A stretch of DNA of 64,000 nucleotides from Curtobacterium sp. MCLR17_036 (GTDB taxonomy: Bacteria > Actinomycetota > Actinomycetes > Actinomycetales > Microbacteriaceae), in NCBI RefSeq assembly GCF_003234445.2, contig NZ_CP126269.1, positions 3,162,001 to 3,226,000 of the forward strand. The letters are read 5' to 3'. The notes below the pieces were generated by a model. That model saw nothing but the letters and a program-made list of their open reading frames with translations, had not been told where the DNA came from and did no database searches. The translations under genes were made by a program, and so were the position numbers. Within the stretch, counting starts at the first letter, position 1. Each line of letters opens with the position of its first letter. Positions 59,814 through 64,000 of the stretch are shown here, one piece after another.

Positions 59814-60677
59814 TCAGGAGCCGGGCACCGCCACGCGGACCGCGCTGATCCGCCCGTCGTGCGTGCGGGCCGTCGTCGCCGGGTCGTAGCTGTCCGCGGT
59901 GGCGAGGTACAGCGTGCGGCCGTCGTCCCCGCCGAGGGCGCAGTCGACGGCGCACCGACCGGGAGCGTCGATCCGGTCCGTGACCTCGCCGCCCTCGACG
60001 ACCCGCAGGAACTCGCCCGTGTCCACCGAGCAGACCCAGATCGCCCCCTCGGCGTCGACCGTGCTGCCGTCGGGCGTGACCCCCTCCGGCAGGCTCGCCC
60101 AGGTCCGCCGCCCGGTGAGCGAGCCGTCCGCCTCGATGTCGAACGCGGTCAGCCGTCCACCCCAGGTCTCGCTGACGACCAGGGTCCTGGTGCCCGGCAG
60201 CACGTTCGCGCTGTTCGGGAAGACGAGTCCGTCCGCGGCCAGCCGGGCGGACCCGTCGGGCTCGACCACCCAGAGCGGTCCGGGGCGGAGCTCCTCGCCG
60301 CCGTACAGGTCGTAGCCGAACGCGCCGATGTAGGTTCGGCCGGTGGCGTCGTCGACGACCAGGTCGTTGACGAGCGACGACTCGACCGACGACAGGTCGG
60401 CGAAGACCGACGTCGACCCGTCGGACTCGACCGCGACGATCGTGCGGGACTCCATCGCGCTGACGACGAGCCGACCGTCGGCGAGCCAGCCGAGGCCGGA
60501 GGACTGCCCGTCGACCCGGGCCTCGCGCCAAGGGGCGGCGTCGGCCGACGGGTCGACCGAGAAGACCTCGCCGGTGTGCATGTCCGAGTACCAGAGCCGG
60601 CCGGCCCGCCAGCGGTTGCCCTCGGGGAATCGGATACCGGTGACGACGTCGGTCGCTGCGTCCAGGGTGATGTGCAC
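59814..60677 (-). CDS. SMP-30/gluconolactonase family protein
   Basis: 287 residues from GTG 60677. Six-bladed beta-propeller lactonase: N-terminal metal Glu in GIRFPEGNRWRAGRLWYSDM, LGWLADGRLVVSAMESRTIV, VNDLVVDDATGRTYIGAFGY (metal Asn), GLVFPNSANVLPGTRTLVVS (metal Asn) and GVTPDGSTVDAEGAIWVC (metal Asp). Hydrolyses a sugar lactone, exact substrate unknown. Divergent from the SDR gene, so the two may act on the same compound. Minus strand, ending 22 bases from the palindromic promoter of the GntR operon. Confidence 0.9.
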   Translation of the reverse strand: MHITLDAATDVVTGIRFPEGNRWRAGRLWYSDMHTGEVFSVDPSADAAPWREARVDGQSSGLGWLADGRLVVSAMESRTIVAVESDGSTSVFADLSSVESSLVNDLVVDDATGRTYIGAFGYDLYGGEELRPGPLWVVEPDGSARLAADGLVFPNSANVLPGTRTLVVSETWGGRLTAFDIEADGSLTGRRTWASLPEGVTPDGSTVDAEGAIWVCSVDTGEFLRVVEGGEVTDRIDAPGRCAVDCALGGDDGRTLYLATADSYDPATTARTHDGRISAVRVAVPGS

Positions 60678-60727
60678 GGGTCCACCCTGCCACCCGGGTC
60701 GTGGCGGCCGGCAGCGTCCGCGCAGCC

Positions 60728-60783
60728 TTGCGAAACGGAACAATGTTCCGTATCGTCGCTGCCGATCCGGAAACCTGTTCCGG
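60728..60783 (+). promoter_or_regulatory. SDR promoter with two operator-like dyads
   Basis: TTGCGA (60728-60733), 17-bp spacer, TATCGT (60751-60756). The spacer is almost filled by the dyad ACGGAACA-A-TGTTCCGT (60735-60751). A second dyad, CCGGAA-ACCTG-TTCCGG (60767-60783), lies 32 bp downstream, centre to centre. Together they look like a pair of repressor sites (TetR-like half-site GGAACA/TGTTCC), but no regulator gene is adjacent. Confidence 0.68.
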
Positions 60784-60813
60784 AAAACCTCGGACGAGAG
60801 AGAGCTGCACGCC

Positions 60814-61791
60814 GTGACGACGAACCAGCACCCGATCCCCACCCCCTTCACCGCGGCCTCCACCGCTGCCGACGTCCTGGACGGCGTCGACCTCGACGGC
60901 CGCCACGTCGTCGTCACCGGCGGGCACGGACGCCTCGGTCGGGAGGCCACCCGCGCCCTCGCCGCAGCCGGGGCGCAGGTCACCGTGGCCTCCCGCGACA
61001 CCGCTCGCGCCGCGGCCGCGGTCGCCGGCATCCCCGGCGTCCGCGTCGAGGAGCTGGACCTCGCCGACCCGGACTCGATCGACGCGTTCGCGGCCCGTTG
61101 GACGACGTCCGGGCACCCCCTGCACGCGCTCGTGAACAACGCCGCCGTGCTCTTCTCCCCGGAACGCCGCCTCGACGCCCGCGGCAACGAGCTCGCGTTC
61201 TCGACGTCCCACCTCGGCCACTTCCGGCTCACGACCGCGCTGCTCCCCGCCCTCCGGGAGGCCCGTGGCGCGCGGGTCCTCACCGTCACGTCCGGCGCGG
61301 CGAGGTTCGGGCAGATCCACTGGGACGACCTCGCGTTCGCGGGCGGGTACGACCCGGGCGCGGCCTACGGGCAGTCGAAGCGGGCCAACGTCCTGTTCAC
61401 CGTCGAGCTCGACCGCCGGTACGCCGACCAGGGCATCCGGGCCTTCGCAGCCCACCCCGGCGTCGCCATCGGCCCCGGACCGCACGACGCCGACCGGCTC
61501 GCCTCGTTCCGGGAGCAGGGCCTGGTCGACGACGACGGCGCGACGGTGATCGACCCGCCCGTGGGCAAGAAGACGATCGAACAGGGGGCGGCGACGCTCG
61601 TGTTCGGTGCGGCGAGCCCCCTGCTCGACGGCGTCGGCGGGGTCTACCTGAAGGACAGCGACGTCGCCGTGCTCGACGACGAGGTCCGCCCGCTCACCGC
61701 CGACCACATCCCCTCGGACGCGAACACCGCGATGCTCGACCCGGACGACGCCCGCCGTCTGTGGACGGTGAGCGAGCAGCTGATCGCCTGA
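60814..61791 (+). CDS. short-chain dehydrogenase/reductase
   Basis: 325 residues from GTG 60814. Rossmann-fold NAD(P) enzyme: TGGHGRLG nucleotide loop in VVVTGGHGRLGREATRALAA, NNAA in HALVNNAAVLFSP, catalytic Ser in VLTVTSGAARFGQIHW, and Tyr/Lys in YGQSKRANVLFTVEL. C-terminal VGKKTIEQGAATLVFGAASPLLDGVGGVYLKD as in WWOX/retinol-dehydrogenase-like SDRs (oxidoreductases acting on lipophilic or sugar substrates). Controlled by the operator-bearing promoter at 60728. The TGA stop is inside an 8-bp tandem array. Confidence 0.93.
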   Translation: MTTNQHPIPTPFTAASTAADVLDGVDLDGRHVVVTGGHGRLGREATRALAAAGAQVTVASRDTARAAAAVAGIPGVRVEELDLADPDSIDAFAARWTTSGHPLHALVNNAAVLFSPERRLDARGNELAFSTSHLGHFRLTTALLPALREARGARVLTVTSGAARFGQIHWDDLAFAGGYDPGAAYGQSKRANVLFTVELDRRYADQGIRAFAAHPGVAIGPGPHDADRLASFREQGLVDDDGATVIDPPVGKKTIEQGAATLVFGAASPLLDGVGGVYLKDSDVAVLDDEVRPLTADHIPSDANTAMLDPDDARRLWTVSEQLIA

Positions 61792-61820
61792 TCGCCTGAT
61801 CGCCTGATCGCCTGATCGGA
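61781..61820. repeat. 8-bp tandem array across the SDR stop codon
   Basis: Five units of TGATCGCC (last one TGATCGGA). The second unit supplies the stop codon TGA at 61789-61791. Same period and same placement (stop codon inside the array) as at mshD, but a different unit sequence. Confidence 0.95.
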
Positions 61821-61821
61821 C

Positions 61822-61901
61822 CCCACTCGCGCAGCCGCCCACTCGCTCAGCGGCCCACTCGCTCAGCGGCCCACTCGTCCAGCCGCCCACCCGTTCACCG
61901 G
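61822..61901. repeat. 16-bp tandem array between convergent SDR and GH92 genes
   Basis: Units of CCCACTCGCTCAGCGG-type sequence at 61822, 61838, 61854, 61870 and 61886; units 2 and 3 are identical, the others have 2-5 changes. The fifth unit overlaps the last codon and stop of the GH92 gene. Confidence 0.9.
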
Positions 61902-64000
61902 TCGACCGGACGCCCCCGCTGTCCGCTCGCCCAGCGCGTGTCCGCGGTGTCCCCGACCCGGAGCGACAGCGTCCCGCCACGGGTCACGAACGACGCCGGC
62001 ACCCACGACCGCTCGAGGGTCCGACCGTCCAACCGTGCACCGTGGACGTACGGCGCGGTGCCGGAGGACCGGATGACGATCCGCTCCCCGCTCGACCGCC
62101 GGATGTCCACGGTGCTGAAGGTCGGGCTGCCGACGAGCATGTCCGCACGACCCGGCGTCTGCGGGAACAGCCCGATCGACGCGAAGACGTACCAGGCGCT
62201 CATCGTGCCGAGGTCGTCGTTGCCCGGCAGGCCGTCGGGCCCGGTCGAGTAGGCGTCGTCGACGACGCGGCGCACGGTCTCCTGCGTCTTCCAGGGTGCT
62301 CCGAGCGCGTTGTACATCCACGGCGTGTGGATGTCGGGTTCGTTCGTCGGGTCGAACTTCGTGGCGTCGCCACCGGTCACGGCCCAGTTGCCCGAGGCGT
62401 CGTGGAAGAAGGCGTCGAGCCGGGCGATCGCGGCGTCATCGCCGCCGAGCGCGTTCGACAGCCCGTGGACGTCCTGCGGCACGAGCCACGTGTACTGCGC
62501 GCTGGTGCCCTGCGCGAACCCGGTGCCGGTCGAGGGCGACCAGCTGGGCGTCCACGAGCCGTCGGCCTGCCGTGCCGCCTGGTACCCGACGGCCGCGTTG
62601 AAGGTGTTCTCCCAGTAGGACCCACGCTCCGCGAACATCCGGGCGTCGGAGCGCAGACCGAGCGAGGAGGCCCAGTACCCGAGCGCGCTGTCGGCGATCG
62701 AGTCCTCGAGGGTCTCGGCGGCGCCGCCCCAGCAGGAGCAGTCGTCGTTCGCCGCGTAGTGCCGCTCCAGGTACTCGTCGAGTGCGGGCCGCTGCGCCAG
62801 GCACTGCCCCGGGCACCCGATGTCGCTCTCGGCGTCGGTGTTCTCGACCGTCGCCTGGTGCTTCAGGGAGGCGTAGGCGGCCCGGACGTCGAAGTTCCGG
62901 ACGCCCATGGCGTACCAGGTGGCGAGCGTCGCGGCCGAGGGGTCGCCGGTCATCACGTGCGTCGGCGCGCCGAGGTGCAGCCACCGGTCCCACACGCCGC
63001 CGTTCTGCTCGGCGAACCGCAGCATCGACTGCGCCATGTCCCCGGCGACGTCCGGCCGCAGCAGTGCGAGCAGCTGGATCTGCGCCCGGTACTGGTCCCA
63101 CCCGGAGTACGTGCCGTAGACGGCCCGGTGTCCGCGGTCCATCCGGTGCACCCGCTGGTCCGGCCCGAGGTACCGGCCGTCGCGGTCGTTCAGCGTGTTC
63201 GGCTGCATGAGCGCGTGGTAGACGGACGTGTACAGCTGGGTGGTCCGGTCCGCCGTGCCGCCCCCGACGCGCAGGCGCGACAGTTCGCGGTTCCAGGAGG
63301 CCCGTGTACCGGCCGCCACGCCGGCGACGGTCGAGCGCTTCGTCACCTCGCCGTCGCGGTTCGCGACGGCGCCTGCGGCGCTGACGTACGAGATGCCGAT
63401 CCTGGCGTGCACCGTCGCACCGCGACGCGCGTCGAAGCCGACCCACGCGCCGGAGCCGCGTCCGGCACGGTCGGCGCCGGTCAGGTAGCCCTCCCCGCCG
63501 GAGGAGGCCGTGCCTCCCGGCTGGACCGTGCCGTCCTGCCAGGTGCCGGTGCTCGTGAACGCCGTGTCGAAGGTGGCCGTGAAGTACAGGCGGTAGTAGC
63601 TGCGGCGGTCCGGGTTGGTGGCGCCGCCGCCGTTCGCGCGGCGGCTGCAGAAGCCGCCGGTCAGGACGCTGCCGCTGACCGTGCGGGTGCGGGCGTCGAC
63701 GCGGGTGGTGGCGGCCTCGCTGCCGTTGATCGAGTTCGACGTGCGGAAGAGCAGGTTCGCGTCCTTCCCGGCCGGGAACGCGAACTCGCCGACGCCGGCC
63801 CGCGTGGTGACCGCGAGGTCGGTGCGGACGCCGTTGTCGAGCGCGACGCTGTACCTGCCGGGGCTCGCGGACTCGTCGTCGTGCGAGTAGCCGGCGGCGT
63901 AGACGGCGTCCTTCGAGTCGGCGGACGGCGAGGTCGTGACCGGGGTGGTGACCGGCATGATCGGGACGTCCCCGGCCGCACCCGGCGCACACCCGGCACC
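61895..64000 (-). CDS. GH92 alpha-mannosidase, 5' end cut by window
   Basis: At least 702 residues; the frame is still open at base 64000, so the N-terminus (probably with a signal peptide) is missing. Calcium-dependent glycoside hydrolase family 92, exo-alpha-1,2-mannosidase type. Signatures: YGTYSGWDQYRAQIQLLALL, GNDDLGTMSAWYVFASIGLFP and NEPDIHTPWMYNALGAPWKTQ, the last holding the catalytic region. Cysteines appear as CPGQC and CSCW. Probably secreted or wall-associated, releasing mannose. Convergent with the SDR gene, next to an SMP-30 lactonase; all suit sugar scavenging. Confidence 0.92.
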   Translation of the reverse strand, partial: GAGCAPGAAGDVPIMPVTTPVTTSPSADSKDAVYAAGYSHDDESASPGRYSVALDNGVRTDLAVTTRAGVGEFAFPAGKDANLLFRTSNSINGSEAATTRVDARTRTVSGSVLTGGFCSRRANGGGATNPDRRSYYRLYFTATFDTAFTSTGTWQDGTVQPGGTASSGGEGYLTGADRAGRGSGAWVGFDARRGATVHARIGISYVSAAGAVANRDGEVTKRSTVAGVAAGTRASWNRELSRLRVGGGTADRTTQLYTSVYHALMQPNTLNDRDGRYLGPDQRVHRMDRGHRAVYGTYSGWDQYRAQIQLLALLRPDVAGDMAQSMLRFAEQNGGVWDRWLHLGAPTHVMTGDPSAATLATWYAMGVRNFDVRAAYASLKHQATVENTDAESDIGCPGQCLAQRPALDEYLERHYAANDDCSCWGGAAETLEDSIADSALGYWASSLGLRSDARMFAERGSYWENTFNAAVGYQAARQADGSWTPSWSPSTGTGFAQGTSAQYTWLVPQDVHGLSNALGGDDAAIARLDAFFHDASGNWAVTGGDATKFDPTNEPDIHTPWMYNALGAPWKTQETVRRVVDDAYSTGPDGLPGNDDLGTMSAWYVFASIGLFPQTPGRADMLVGSPTFSTVDIRRSSGERIVIRSSGTAPYVHGARLDGRTLERSWVPASFVTRGGTLSLRVGDTADTRWASGQRGRPVDR

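Overview
This 64 kb window is one contiguous stretch of a high-GC actinobacterial chromosome. Mycothiol synthase, GlnR, CarD, fused IspDF, SenX3/RegX3, an SigK/RskA pair, GTG/TTG starts, many ATGA/GTGA gene overlaps and frequent leaderless-type starts all point to Actinomycetota. The gene content (DUF4032 next to UgpC, DUF3263, DUF2332, a DeoR-galM/galT-galK locus) and overall style suggest Microbacteriaceae, possibly Curtobacterium; the genus is an inference. The window holds about 62 protein genes (two cut by the window edges), two tRNAs, one riboswitch, heat-shock and phosphate operators, and an unusually rich set of intergenic hairpins and short tandem repeats. I see no prophage, insertion sequence, CRISPR array or large island.

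Layout. 1-2.1 kb: groEL (3' end cut) under two CIRCE operators, then a cold-shock protein. 2.2-9 kb: small envelope and metabolic genes, msrB, tRNA-Thr and a lone DUF3800 gene beside it. 9-13.3 kb: GldA-type dehydrogenase with a DUF2090 aldolase, a zinc metallopeptidase and a membrane-anchored thioredoxin-fold protein. 13.6-16.1 kb: UgpC-type sugar ABC ATPase and DUF4032. 16.4-21.2 kb: the conserved actinobacterial block rlmB-cysS-ispDF-carD with a divergent lipoprotein. 21.3-24 kb: regX3-senX3 divergent from phoU. 24-31.2 kb: gpmA, a methyltransferase, ygfZ, nitrobindin, glnR and mshD. 31.3-38.8 kb: ppk1, a NUDIX/phosphatase fusion and pstSCAB. 39.5-41 kb: sigK-rskA. 41-43.9 kb: small genes, tRNA-Lys and an SGNH hydrolase. 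44.2-48.3 kb: Leloir galactose locus. 49.2-51.5 kb: glyA-folD behind a ZTP-type riboswitch. 51.7-55.8 kb: clpS-DUF2017-GNAT, and a MarR/MFS pair. 56-58.5 kb: purU and nagA. 58.5-64 kb: a GntR-controlled membrane gene, an SMP-30 lactonase, an SDR enzyme and a GH92 alpha-mannosidase cut by the window end.

How they work together. The strongest theme is phosphate: SenX3-RegX3 and PhoU (signalling), PstSCAB (uptake), Ppk1 (polyphosphate storage), with 11-nt direct-repeat PHO boxes at senX3/phoU and at pstS. A one-carbon/purine theme links glyA, folD, purU and the ZTP riboswitch. A carbohydrate theme links the gal locus, nagA, UgpC, GldA/DUF2090, SMP-30 and GH92.

The least explained material is non-coding. 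It comprises a six-copy inverted-repeat family with arms built on GTGAGCAGGAA, a terminator family with arms built on GGAGGCCCGGTGC, about ten unrelated short tandem arrays hugging stop codons, and a candidate structured RNA near 41.2 kb. No clearly new multi-gene system was found; the repeat families are the best candidates for something undescribed.
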